A DNA stretch of 64,000 nucleotides. Origin: Rhodococcus sp. ARC_M6. Its GTDB lineage: Bacteria; Actinomycetota; Actinomycetes; Mycobacteriales; Mycobacteriaceae. The stretch is taken from NCBI RefSeq assembly GCF_022810305.1, contig NZ_JALGQH010000014.1, forward strand, positions 62,001 to 126,000, written 5' to 3'. The position numbers and the translations under genes were made by a program. Numbering within the stretch: position 1 is the stretch's first letter; each line of letters begins with the position of its first letter. Below the pieces are notes generated by a model. That model was not told the origin of the DNA. It did no database searches and saw nothing but the letters and a program-made list of their open reading frames with translations. Shown in pieces: positions 9,072 to 17,199 of the stretch.

Positions 9072-10058
9072 TTAGCGGAGAGCCGGCAGTACTTCGCGTT
9101 CGAACAATTCGATGCCCGACGTGTCGTAGGCAGCCTCGGGGAAGTAGAAAATTCCGTATTCGAGCCCTTGTACCTTGAGTGCCGACAGATTCTCGATGAT
9201 CTGTTCGGGGGTTCCCACTGCCGGCATTCCACGGAAGGCGTCCAGCGACGCGTCGGCCGCGGCCTCACCGACCAGCGGCGTCAGACGAGACTTCAGCGTT
9301 TCCAGTCGCTGCGTCACTTCTGCTTCCGTTGCACCGATGGCGACGTTGTAGTTCGCCGAGCGCACGATGGCGTCGAAATCGGTCCCCACTGTGTCGCAGT
9401 GCTTCCTCAGGATCTCCGACTTGCGGGCAAAAACTTCAGGTGTGCCGTCGAAGTTGGTGTACTGCGCGTACTTTGCCGCGATCCTCAGCGTGACCTTCTC
9501 GCCACCACCGGCTATCCACAAGGGAATTCCGCCCTCCTGCAACGGAAGCGGACGGCAGATGGCGCCGTCGACCTGGTAGTACTTGCCGTCCAGCGTCGCA
9601 CTGCCCGTGGACCATGCCTGACGGAAAATCTGAATGCCCTCGTCAAGCCGACCGAGACGTTCACCGGCGGAAGGGAACCCGTAACCGTAGGCATTCCACT
9701 CATGCTCGTACCATCCGCCGCCGATACCCATCTGGACGCGCCCACCGCTGATCAAGTCGGTAGTGGCGGCGACCTTGGCCAGGTAGGCCGGGTTGCGGTA
9801 ACCCATGGCGGTACACATCTGACCGAGCCGGATACTCGACGTCGATGCGGCAAGCGCTGCCATCAGAGTCCACGCCTCGTGCGTGGCTTCTTCCGTCGGA
9901 GCCGGGACTGTGTGGAAGTGGTCGTACACCCAGACCGATTCCCACGGTCCGGCTTCGGCACGCAGCGTGAAGTCGCGCATAACCTCCCATTGCTGAGCGG
10001 GGTCGATGCCGACCAGGTCGAGACGCCAGCCTTGAGGTACGAACAGTCCGAATCGCAT
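9072..10058 (-). CDS. LLM-class (luciferase-like) F420-dependent oxidoreductase
   Basis: A 328-residue TIM-barrel flavin/F420 oxidoreductase of the bacterial luciferase family. Typical segments are MRFGLFVPQG at the N-terminus, WESVWVYDHFH, RIRLGQM-type SIRLGQMCTAMGYRNPAYLAK, and MGIGGGWYEHEWNAYGY. These are the usual signatures of the mycobacterial F420 subgroup. The substrate cannot be predicted. The ATG at 10058 is preferred over in-frame upstream codons because it begins the first beta strand; the leader then leaves 60 bp to the divergent ECF41 sigma gene. ECF41 sigma factors usually control an adjacent oxidoreductase-like gene, so this may be its target. Confidence 0.85.
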   Translation of the reverse strand: MRFGLFVPQGWRLDLVGIDPAQQWEVMRDFTLRAEAGPWESVWVYDHFHTVPAPTEEATHEAWTLMAALAASTSSIRLGQMCTAMGYRNPAYLAKVAATTDLISGGRVQMGIGGGWYEHEWNAYGYGFPSAGERLGRLDEGIQIFRQAWSTGSATLDGKYYQVDGAICRPLPLQEGGIPLWIAGGGEKVTLRIAAKYAQYTNFDGTPEVFARKSEILRKHCDTVGTDFDAIVRSANYNVAIGATEAEVTQRLETLKSRLTPLVGEAAADASLDAFRGMPAVGTPEQIIENLSALKVQGLEYGIFYFPEAAYDTSGIELFEREVLPALR

Positions 10059-10118
10059 GTGGCGAGAGTACCTACCTACCGCCATGTTGCGCGCGCGGAA
10101 TCTCACTAGACTCGAAGA

Positions 10119-11066
10119 ATGTACATGCCGACGACTACGCAGGCCTTCGAATCCCACCGCGGCCATCTGATGGCCGTCGCGTACCGCCTGACCGGCAGTT
10201 TCAGCGATGCCCAGGACGCCGTGCAGGAGTCGTGGATACGGCTACAGAATGCAGAATCCGAAAAGGCTGCCGGGCACGAGATTCGTGAACTACGCGCATG
10301 GCTCACCACCGTGGTCGGAAGAATCTGCCTCGATCGCCTGAAATCTGCGGCCGTTCGTCGAGAAAGTTATGTGGGACAGTGGCTTCCGGAACCGATCGTC
10401 ACGTCGACCTCGGCAACCTCGCCTCCCGATCCACTCGACTACGTCGTGCAGCAGGAAGAGAGCCGGCTAGCCGCACTGATCGTTCTCGATACCCTCACTC
10501 CTGCGCAACGAGTCGCGTTTGTCCTGCACGACGGCTTCGACGTGCCGTTCGCCGATATCGCCCGAATCCTGGGCATCGAAGTCGCTGCCGCTCGCCAACT
10601 GGCGTCACGCGCACGCAAGGCCGCATCCGCAGCTCCCGAACCAGTAGGGAGCGAGGAACATTCGGCTGCGGTGGAACGCTTGGTCGCGGCCATCGCCAGC
10701 GGAAACTTGGATGACGTGATCGCAGCGCTCGACCCGGATGCCGTATTGATCGGCGACGCCGACGGCAAGACCCGCACCGCGGTCAACATCGTGCGCGGCA
10801 GTGATCGGGTCGCACGGTTCTACCTGGGACTGGTACGCAAGTACGGACTGAACGCGGTGATGTCGATTTCTCCCGCCTTGGTCAACGGTCAACTCGGCTG
10901 CCTCATCGCCGGATCCCCCGGCGACGACGACCATCCGCCGTTCCCGACGCGCGTTGCAGGATTCACGGTTCGCGGCGGTGTCGTGTGCGCGGCCTATGAT
11001 CTTGCGAATCCGGACAAGCTCAGCGGCGTATCAGTATTCGATCACACAGAGTCCAAGCGCAAGTAG
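10119..11066 (+). CDS. ECF41-family RNA polymerase sigma factor (SigJ-like)
   Basis: A 315-residue extracytoplasmic-function sigma factor. Region 2 (about 10-75) and region 4 (about 110-168, with the helix-turn-helix FADIARILGIEVAAARQLASR) are followed by a SnoaL-like C-terminal domain (about 180-310). Two hallmarks of ECF41 are visible: WLPEP in the linker (88-92) and NPDKL near the C-terminus (297-301). In this family the C-terminal domain replaces an anti-sigma factor and both inhibits and supports activity. It is divergent from the LLM oxidoreductase; its 3' end overlaps the convergent FUSC-type gene by 25 bp. Confidence 0.92.
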   Translation: MYMPTTTQAFESHRGHLMAVAYRLTGSFSDAQDAVQESWIRLQNAESEKAAGHEIRELRAWLTTVVGRICLDRLKSAAVRRESYVGQWLPEPIVTSTSATSPPDPLDYVVQQEESRLAALIVLDTLTPAQRVAFVLHDGFDVPFADIARILGIEVAAARQLASRARKAASAAPEPVGSEEHSAAVERLVAAIASGNLDDVIAALDPDAVLIGDADGKTRTAVNIVRGSDRVARFYLGLVRKYGLNAVMSISPALVNGQLGCLIAGSPGDDDHPPFPTRVAGFTVRGGVVCAAYDLANPDKLSGVSVFDHTESKRK

Positions 11067-12760
11067 CGCGATTCCCATTCTTCGAGGTGAGGTTTGGAGA
11101 CCGGCGTTCCGAACCAGAGCCTGTGCAGCACATCGGATCCCAGATGATGGAGATCGGTGTGCTCCGCCCACCGCTGCGTGGCCCACTCCGGCTCGTTGTG
11201 TGCAGCATCGATTCCTGCCATCACGCTGCCTCGCAGTTCGAAATCCAGGTCGCGACGTAACTCGGATAGTTCCGACCAATTAGCTTGCGGCGCATAGTGC
11301 CTTGCCCGGATCTCGGTGAGCAGCTTGTGCAGGACACTGCGCGCCCGGGCGTCGACCCAAGTCAAGGTTCGCCGATGCGCGTGGCGGCCGACGCCCCACA
11401 ATACAATCAACGCCACCGCTACTCCGATGGCAGTTTCCAGCATTCGACTCAGGATCAAGTGCTCAACTGTTCCGTGAGCACCACCGGCCGCACCGAGAAG
11501 GATGGCCATCGGGGTGATGAAAATGACTGCGACGCCGTAGTTTCGCACGAGAAACATCTCGATACCCAGCATGAGAACAGCGAATACGGCGACGATCACG
11601 AGGCCCGTCGGGCTCCACAGGTACACCGCGCCGAGCACCAGTAGACCCAGAATGGTCCCACCGATTCGGTGAATGCCGCGATACGTTCCCAGAATTCGAT
11701 CCGGTCCTTGATGGAGAACCATCGCAGCCGCGATGACAGCCCAATCAGGCCTGTCGATACCGAGCAGAACGGTGGAGGTGCCCGCCGCAGTACATGCCAC
11801 CAACAAACGCAGAGCGGTTATCGTCGCACGACTCGACGGATTGCACGCGCGCAGGAATCTGTATCGAATTGTCGGATCCGGCAACGGCGGGTGCGCTCCG
11901 ATGTCGTCGACGTCAAATGCGGGGTCCGTCAGCAACTCCGGATCGTGATCGCCGGAGATAGTCCTCGCCATCACTATCTGCGCGTGTTCCAATTCCCGAG
12001 CGAGAGGGTGATGCGTCCCGGCGATTCCGCCGCGGTACAAGCACTGCCAGGCGTCGTGCAGTCGCAGTGCCGCAGCGTGACGGCTGTCCCGCACCGACTC
12101 CGACGACCGGTAATTCGGTTGTGCGGCAACATACTCGTCGACAGCGACAACGGCAGCCCGGACGACACTTTTCTCAACGGCTCGGGGCGCCCACAGGATT
12201 CCCGCCATGGACACGACCACCGCACTCACCCCGCCCACAGCAGTCCACAAGGCAACTTCCCGGGGCGGTTGCCCCGGCGTGGCAATCACGGAACTGATCT
12301 CGGTCGTCAGCAGCAAAAAGAACGATCCCGGCGGCCCCAGCCGAAGTGCGTCGACGGTGAACGCACAGGACGACACAACGACAGCCATGACGAGCACCAC
12401 GAGTACGAGAAGCGTCTCCGATGATCCCTCGGAAATCGCGCGATGAACAGGTTCGCCTACCGAAGCACCGATGAACGAGAGGATCGTCAACGCCAAAGCT
12501 GCGATGCCGACGGCCTTCCATCGACTCCGGTACGGCCGACCCTCACCGTAGATCGACGCGAAGGCTCCCAAGCCGACCAACAGGGAGGCGGAGCCGTAAC
12601 CCAGAAGCGTCGCGATTGTCGCCGGTATCGCGAGCGCAAGCGCTACTCGGACTGCTCCGGGAAATCTGTTTCCGACCGGCGGTAGTCCGAACAGGACGCT
12701 ACGGGCCGGACGCGGCACTGGCACTGCGGCAACCCCTGGTCGTACTTCGTCGGGGTCCAC
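11042..12760 (-). CDS. FUSC-type (fusaric acid resistance-like) membrane protein
   Basis: A 572-residue protein with two blocks of transmembrane helices (about residues 35-185 and 320-445), each followed by a soluble segment, the typical FUSC/aromatic-acid-exporter arrangement. The second block contains the family-like stretch LLGIDRPDWAVIAAAMVLHQGPDR. Such proteins are proposed efflux components for aromatic or weak acids, but direct evidence is limited. The start is GTG at 12760 with AAGGA seven bases upstream. The 3' end overlaps the convergent sigma-factor gene by 25 bp. Confidence 0.8.
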   Translation of the reverse strand: MDPDEVRPGVAAVPVPRPARSVLFGLPPVGNRFPGAVRVALALAIPATIATLLGYGSASLLVGLGAFASIYGEGRPYRSRWKAVGIAALALTILSFIGASVGEPVHRAISEGSSETLLVLVVLVMAVVVSSCAFTVDALRLGPPGSFFLLLTTEISSVIATPGQPPREVALWTAVGGVSAVVVSMAGILWAPRAVEKSVVRAAVVAVDEYVAAQPNYRSSESVRDSRHAAALRLHDAWQCLYRGGIAGTHHPLARELEHAQIVMARTISGDHDPELLTDPAFDVDDIGAHPPLPDPTIRYRFLRACNPSSRATITALRLLVACTAAGTSTVLLGIDRPDWAVIAAAMVLHQGPDRILGTYRGIHRIGGTILGLLVLGAVYLWSPTGLVIVAVFAVLMLGIEMFLVRNYGVAVIFITPMAILLGAAGGAHGTVEHLILSRMLETAIGVAVALIVLWGVGRHAHRRTLTWVDARARSVLHKLLTEIRARHYAPQANWSELSELRRDLDFELRGSVMAGIDAAHNEPEWATQRWAEHTDLHHLGSDVLHRLWFGTPVSKPHLEEWESRYLRLDSV

Positions 12761-12780
12761 TATCTGTCCTTCGTGCCGTC

Positions 12781-12812
12781 GTATCTCTAATGGTGAGTAT
12801 CTCTAATGGTGA
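12781..12812 (+). repeat. Perfect tandem duplication of a 16-bp unit
   Basis: The unit GTATCTCTAATGGTGA occurs twice without a gap, followed by a third partial match (CATCCCTA). It lies 20 bp upstream of the FUSC-type gene start (minus strand), inside the divergent promoter region shared with the acyl-CoA dehydrogenase gene. Confidence 0.9.
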
Positions 12813-12889
12813 GCATCCCTATCTGTGTCATCCCATTCTTGCCCTGCGGTACAGCCCACCGCGCAGCGGGTCCAGCCACGTACGGCTTA

Positions 12890-12904
12890 TTGACACTTCG
12901 TCAA
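12890..12904. promoter_or_regulatory. Inverted repeat TTGAC-N5-GTCAA upstream of the fadE gene
   Basis: A 5-bp inverted repeat with a 5-bp spacer, 64 bp before the acyl-CoA dehydrogenase start; the left arm could double as a -35 element. A TetR operator is plausible because two TetR genes lie directly downstream, but this is inference. Confidence 0.4.
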
Positions 12905-12968
12905 CAGTGTGGATGATTGACGGAGCGTCCCACGTACGGGTCGCACTGCACCGATCGGGAGAACGACG

Positions 12969-14147
12969 ATGACGCAAGGATCCACAGCAACCCGCACGGA
13001 CGAATTCCGTTCACCGTGGATGGACGACGAATTGGCCGCCGTCGCCGAACTGGCACAAAACTTCTTCGACAAGCACGTCACGCCGCATCAGAAGCGATTT
13101 GCCGATCAAGGATTTCCCGACAAGTCCGTGTATCGGGAACTCGGAACCCTGGGCCTGGCAAGCATGTCCATTCCAGTCGAGTACGGCGGTGGAGGCGGAA
13201 CCTTTGCTCACGACGCCGTGCTGTTCCACGAGCAGGTAATGGCCGGTGACCACTCACTCCAACTCGGTGTGCACTCGGGAATCGTCCCCCATTATCTCAA
13301 TGCCTATGGCACCCAGGAACAAAAACTGCACTGGCTACCCAAACTGGCGAGCGGCGAGTGGGTCGGCGCCATCGCGATGACGGAACCCGGCACCGGCTCG
13401 GACCTGCAGAACATCACCACCCGGGCCGTCCGCGACGGCGACGACTACCTGATCAGCGGCGCAAAGACATTCATCTCGAACGGGCGCAACTGCGATCTGG
13501 TGATCATTGCCGCCAAAACCGATCCGACGCTCGGAGCCCGCGGCGTATCGCTGATCGTGGCCGAGGTCGACGACAACACACCAGGTTTCGAACGAGGCCG
13601 GATTCTCGAGAAGGTCGGACAGAAAGGCCAGGACACCACCGAACTGTTCTTCGACCAACTTCGCGTCCCGGCAGCCAATCTCCTCGGCGACCGCGAGGGC
13701 GCAGGATTTGTGCAGTTAATGCAGCAGTTGCTACCGGAGCGCCTGATCTGCGGTGTGGCCGCTACCGCTGCAATCGAACGCGCTCTGACACTGACCATCG
13801 AGTACACCAAGTCGCGAAACATGTTCGGGCAAACACTCTTCGACCTTCAGAACACCAGGTTCGAGCTTGCCGAATGTGCAGCAATCGCCAAGATCTCCCG
13901 AACATTCATCGACGACTGCATCGTCAAATACCTTGCCGGGCAACTCGACGCGTCCACCGCAGCAATGGCCAAGTACTGGCTCACCGATCAGCAGTGCGCG
14001 GTAATCGACCGATGTGTCCAATTGCATGGTGGATACGGCTACATTCTCGAATACCCCATCGCGCAGATGTACGCCGACGCACGCATCTCCCGGATCTACG
14101 CCGGATCGAACGAGACGATGAAGGATCTCATCGCGAGGTCGTTGTAG
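12969..14147 (+). CDS. Acyl-CoA dehydrogenase
   Basis: A 392-residue FAD-dependent acyl-CoA dehydrogenase, which oxidises an acyl-CoA to the 2,3-enoyl-CoA and passes electrons to ETF. Visible signatures are MTEPGTGSDLQNITTRA (flavin/substrate site), FGQTLFDLQNTRFELAECAA, CVQLHGGYGYILEYP and YAGSNETMKDLIARSL. The glutamate of NETMK is the usual catalytic base. It is close in type to the acyl-CoA dehydrogenase at 41176. The ATG at 12969 has GGGAGA upstream. Its last 20 bp overlap the convergent TetR gene, suggesting it may be that regulator's target. Confidence 0.93.
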   Translation: MTQGSTATRTDEFRSPWMDDELAAVAELAQNFFDKHVTPHQKRFADQGFPDKSVYRELGTLGLASMSIPVEYGGGGGTFAHDAVLFHEQVMAGDHSLQLGVHSGIVPHYLNAYGTQEQKLHWLPKLASGEWVGAIAMTEPGTGSDLQNITTRAVRDGDDYLISGAKTFISNGRNCDLVIIAAKTDPTLGARGVSLIVAEVDDNTPGFERGRILEKVGQKGQDTTELFFDQLRVPAANLLGDREGAGFVQLMQQLLPERLICGVAATAAIERALTLTIEYTKSRNMFGQTLFDLQNTRFELAECAAIAKISRTFIDDCIVKYLAGQLDASTAAMAKYWLTDQQCAVIDRCVQLHGGYGYILEYPIAQMYADARISRIYAGSNETMKDLIARSL

Positions 14148-14757
14148 CCCCATTATCCGTTGCCAGAGTGGGGATTACGTCGCGGACGATGGCAAGCAAG
14201 CTGACCACCAACAACGTGTGCACTTGTTCACGCTCCAGCAACCCGGTTACAAGCCACTGCTTGCTGGCAGCCTTTGCCAGTCCGCCGTACGCAACGATGG
14301 CAGCGTGAACCGTAGCCGCATCTTCGCCGCCCGGATGCAACTCGAGGGCATCCATCATGCGCTGCGCCGCAACAGAATCCGCATCGTGCAGAATCTGGTC
14401 CATTTCCGGGTCGCGTCGGAGATCGTCGGACATCACTGTGGACATCCACAGGCCGCGGTGCCGCCCGGCAACGTCCAGCCAGCGATCGATCACGGCACCG
14501 ATGCGCTTCTCGGCACTCGCGGAGCGTGGAAGGCGTTCGACAGCCAATTCGGGGATGAAGACAAACCGTCGGACGACGTCCAGGTACAGATCACGTTTGG
14601 AGCCGAAATAGTGATTGAGCAGTGGACGTCCGACGCCGGCAGCCTTGGCCAACTCCGTCATCGACACGTCGGCGTACGACTTGTTCTCGAAAACCTTTGC
14701 GGCACTGACAATGATCTGTTCGCGCCGATCTTGCGGGCCAAGTCGTTTTCCGGTCAC
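14128..14757 (-). CDS. TetR-family transcriptional regulator (second of a coupled pair)
   Basis: A 209-residue TetR regulator: helix-turn-helix at about residues 10-57 (DRREQIIVSAAKVFENKSYA then VGRPLLNHYFGSKRDLYLDV) and a variable ligand-binding domain. The start is GTG at 14757, which overlaps the TGA of the upstream TetR gene by 4 bp (GTGA), so translation is probably coupled. Longer upstream frames belong to the overlapping gene. Its 3' end overlaps the acyl-CoA dehydrogenase gene by 20 bp. Ligand is probably an acyl-CoA, given both neighbours (inference). Confidence 0.88.
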   Translation of the reverse strand: MTGKRLGPQDRREQIIVSAAKVFENKSYADVSMTELAKAAGVGRPLLNHYFGSKRDLYLDVVRRFVFIPELAVERLPRSASAEKRIGAVIDRWLDVAGRHRGLWMSTVMSDDLRRDPEMDQILHDADSVAAQRMMDALELHPGGEDAATVHAAIVAYGGLAKAASKQWLVTGLLEREQVHTLLVVSLLAIVRDVIPTLATDNGATTTSR

Positions 14758-15410
14758 GCCTTGCCCGCCGGAGTGCTGTTCACCCTCGCCTGCGCCTCGA
14801 TCATCAGCGAGATGTGCTCCACCAGACGCTTGCGCGAGATCTTGGAGGACTGAGTGTGCGCCTGATAGATGAACGCGAGTGCCCCGAACAGTCCGACCGA
14901 GTTGAGTTCGGAGTTGACGGCATCGCGCTTCTCGCCGCCGTACATCGCTTCGAGCGCGAAGGAAATCGGGTTGGTGAACTCTGCCATCAACTCCCGGCCA
15001 CGGTCCCACAGGGCAGGTTCGGCCTGGGATTCGACAAACATGATGCGGCCGCGCCGCGGGTCCTTGGTGACGTAGGCGGTAAAGGCCTTGACAACATGTC
15101 GAATCAGCAAGGGCGGTTCGACGGGTGCGGTTTCGAGGGCGGCCAGAATTGTGTCTCGCGCGCCGAGAACAACCTCGTCGAGTACCGCGACCAGCAGTTC
15201 GTCTCGGCTACCGAAGCTCTCGTAGAAGTACCGCTCGGTCAGCGCAGCTTCGCGGCACGTCGCGCGCATGGTGGCCGCAGCAGCGCCTTCGGTGCCCATA
15301 ATCTGCATTCCGGCTTCGATCAGCTGAGCACGCCGGGCAGCGCGTCGATCTTCTGGTTCCAGACCACGCCACCGTCGCGGGCCACTGCGTGCAGTCTCGG
15401 TGTCCGTCAT
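14754..15410 (-). CDS. TetR-family transcriptional regulator (first of a coupled pair)
   Basis: A 218-residue TetR regulator with a basic N-terminal tail (RRWRGLEPEDRRAARRAQLI) and a helix-turn-helix spanning about residues 25-75 (ATMRATCREAALTERYFYESF). It is transcribed away from the monooxygenase operon at 15583. The 172-bp gap between them holds an array of TGACATCA sites that it most likely binds, making it the probable repressor of the operon and of itself plus the coupled second regulator. Confidence 0.9.
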   Translation of the reverse strand: MTDTETARSGPRRWRGLEPEDRRAARRAQLIEAGMQIMGTEGAAAATMRATCREAALTERYFYESFGSRDELLVAVLDEVVLGARDTILAALETAPVEPPLLIRHVVKAFTAYVTKDPRRGRIMFVESQAEPALWDRGRELMAEFTNPISFALEAMYGGEKRDAVNSELNSVGLFGALAFIYQAHTQSSKISRKRLVEHISLMIEAQARVNSTPAGKA

Positions 15411-15468
15411 GTCTCCATGCTCTCACTCCGGCGCGATAGCCAGGGCCCCAGGTTATCCATTCCATAAC

Positions 15469-15533
15469 TGACATCACCATCCGTCAACAATTCCAATTCT
15501 GACATCAACCGCTGTTGACATCATCTGATGTCA
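15469..15533. promoter_or_regulatory. TGACATCA operator array between tetR pair and monooxygenase operon
   Basis: TGACATCA occurs at 15469-15476, 15500-15507 and 15516-15523, and its inverse TGATGTCA at 15526-15533. The last two form an 18-bp palindrome with a 2-bp spacer. The spacing and position in a divergent promoter are what a TetR dimer pair would need. Confidence 0.8.
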
Positions 15534-15582
15534 GACTTACTCTTCGTTCAGTTGTTCGCGCACCAATCAGGAGGCGTCACAC

Positions 15583-17199
15583 ATGGTTGAGATCGACACA
15601 ACCGCGAAGCAAGCCACTCCTCGAGATGAATCGAGAACTCGCCGCACCCGAGTAGTTGTCATCGGAGCCGGCTTCGGCGGGATAGGCACTGCCGTTCGCC
15701 TCACACAGGCTGGGATCGACGACTTCGTCATCCTCGAACGTGCCCAAGAACCCGGCGGAACGTGGCAGGTCAACACCTACCCAGGCGCACAGTGCGATAT
15801 CCCGTCCATTCTGTATTCCTTCTCGTTTGCCCCCAATCCCCACTGGACCCGCCTGTACCCGCTGCAGCCGGAGATCTACGACTATCTCCGCGATTGTGTG
15901 CGGAAGTTCGATCTCGAAGACCGACTGCACTGCGGCCAGGAAGTCACCGACGCATCGTGGGACGAAGACAGGCAACTCTGGCGGGTCCACACTCAGGACT
16001 GCATCTGGGAAGCGCAGTTCCTGGTTGGCGCCACCGGCCCTTTCAGTGCGCCGGCCGTCCCGAACCTGCCGGGCCTCGATTCCTTCGAAGGCCAGGTGTT
16101 CCACACAGCAGACTGGAACCACGACCACAATTTGAACGGTGAACGCATCGCCGTAGTCGGCACGGGTGCGTCTGCAGTTCAGATCATTCCGCGGCTACAA
16201 CCGATCGCCCAGACGTTAACCGTCTTCCAGCGAACACCCACGTGGATCCTGCCTCATCCCGATCAGCCGATGACCGGTTGGCCCAGCACGCTTTTCGAGC
16301 GAGTGCCGGCTGCTCAGCGCATCGCCCGTAAGAGCCTCGATCTGTTGCAAGAAGCCATGGTTCCGGGGTTCGTGTACAAACCTGCTTTGCTGAAGGGTTT
16401 GGGCGCCCTGGGCCGCGCACATCTGCGTCGTCAAGTCCGAGATCCCAACCTGCGCGCAAAGCTACTCCCCCAGTTCACATTCGGTTGCAAACGCCCGACC
16501 TTCTCCAATGCCTACTATCCCGCGCTGGCTTCAAGCAATGTCGACGTCGTGACCGACGGCATCGCCGGGGTTCGTTCGAACGGAATCGTCACCGACGACG
16601 GAGAATTGCACGAAGTCGACACCATCATCATGGGCACCGGCTTCAAAATGGGCGACAACCCGTCGTTCGGCATCATCAAAGGCCGCAACGGACGCAGCAT
16701 CGCGGAGACGTGGAACGGTAGTGGCGAGGCGTTCCTCGGCACGACGATCAACGGTTTTCCCAATTTCTTCATGATCCTCGGCCCCAACTCCGTGGTGTAC
16801 ACCTCTCAGGTCGTCACCATCGAGGCTCAGGTCGAGTACATCTCGAGTTGCGTACAACAAATGGACGAGCAGGGAATTCGCACTATCGAGGTACGTGCCG
16901 ACGTTCAGCAGGAGTTCGTGGACGAGACGGACCGGCGGCTCGCGACCAGCGTGTGGAACACCGGCGGATGCAGCAGCTACTACCTCGTCGACGGCGGCCG
17001 CAACTTTACGTTCTACGGCGGATTCAACCGTTCTTTCCGCGCCCGAACCCGACGAGCCGATCTGACGCATTACGAGCGACGGTGGCCGGTCGTCGAATTA
17101 TCGATTCGTGTTGAGGACGGGGCGAGCGGAGCGAGGGGGAATGTCGACGGGGCGAGCGGAGCGACGGGGAATTTCAGAGAATCCGTGAGGAGCCAGTGA
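15583..17199 (+). CDS. Flavin-containing Baeyer-Villiger-type monooxygenase
   Basis: A 538-residue FAD/NADPH monooxygenase. The first dinucleotide fold has GAGFGG (28-33) and the second GTGASA (193-198). Between them lies the Baeyer-Villiger fingerprint FEGQVFHTADW (168-178), with Asn instead of Pro after the Trp. Such enzymes insert oxygen next to a ketone to give an ester or lactone; close relatives include MymA-type and cyclohexanone-type enzymes. The last 27 or so residues come from a duplicated 30-bp repeat and have no family equivalent. It is the first gene of a seven-gene coupled operon under the TGACATCA operators; the ribosome site is AGGAGG before the ATG. Confidence 0.92.
   Translation: MVEIDTTAKQATPRDESRTRRTRVVVIGAGFGGIGTAVRLTQAGIDDFVILERAQEPGGTWQVNTYPGAQCDIPSILYSFSFAPNPHWTRLYPLQPEIYDYLRDCVRKFDLEDRLHCGQEVTDASWDEDRQLWRVHTQDCIWEAQFLVGATGPFSAPAVPNLPGLDSFEGQVFHTADWNHDHNLNGERIAVVGTGASAVQIIPRLQPIAQTLTVFQRTPTWILPHPDQPMTGWPSTLFERVPAAQRIARKSLDLLQEAMVPGFVYKPALLKGLGALGRAHLRRQVRDPNLRAKLLPQFTFGCKRPTFSNAYYPALASSNVDVVTDGIAGVRSNGIVTDDGELHEVDTIIMGTGFKMGDNPSFGIIKGRNGRSIAETWNGSGEAFLGTTINGFPNFFMILGPNSVVYTSQVVTIEAQVEYISSCVQQMDEQGIRTIEVRADVQQEFVDETDRRLATSVWNTGGCSSYYLVDGGRNFTFYGGFNRSFRARTRRADLTHYERRWPVVELSIRVEDGASGARGNVDGASGATGNFRESVRSQ
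17116..17175 (+). repeat. Two tandem 30-bp copies of a GGCGAGCGGAGCGA element
   Basis: Two 30-bp units, differing at a few bases, encode the repeated GASGAxGN tail of the monooxygenase. The core GGCGAGCGGAGCGA resembles dispersed intergenic repeats of high-GC actinobacteria; a partial core recurs at about 25694-25705 within modB. Confidence 0.8.

Noticed and set aside
17196-17198. GTG as the start of the diiron-like protein
   Set aside because: The ATG one codon later has better spacing to GAGGAG and is the usual start.
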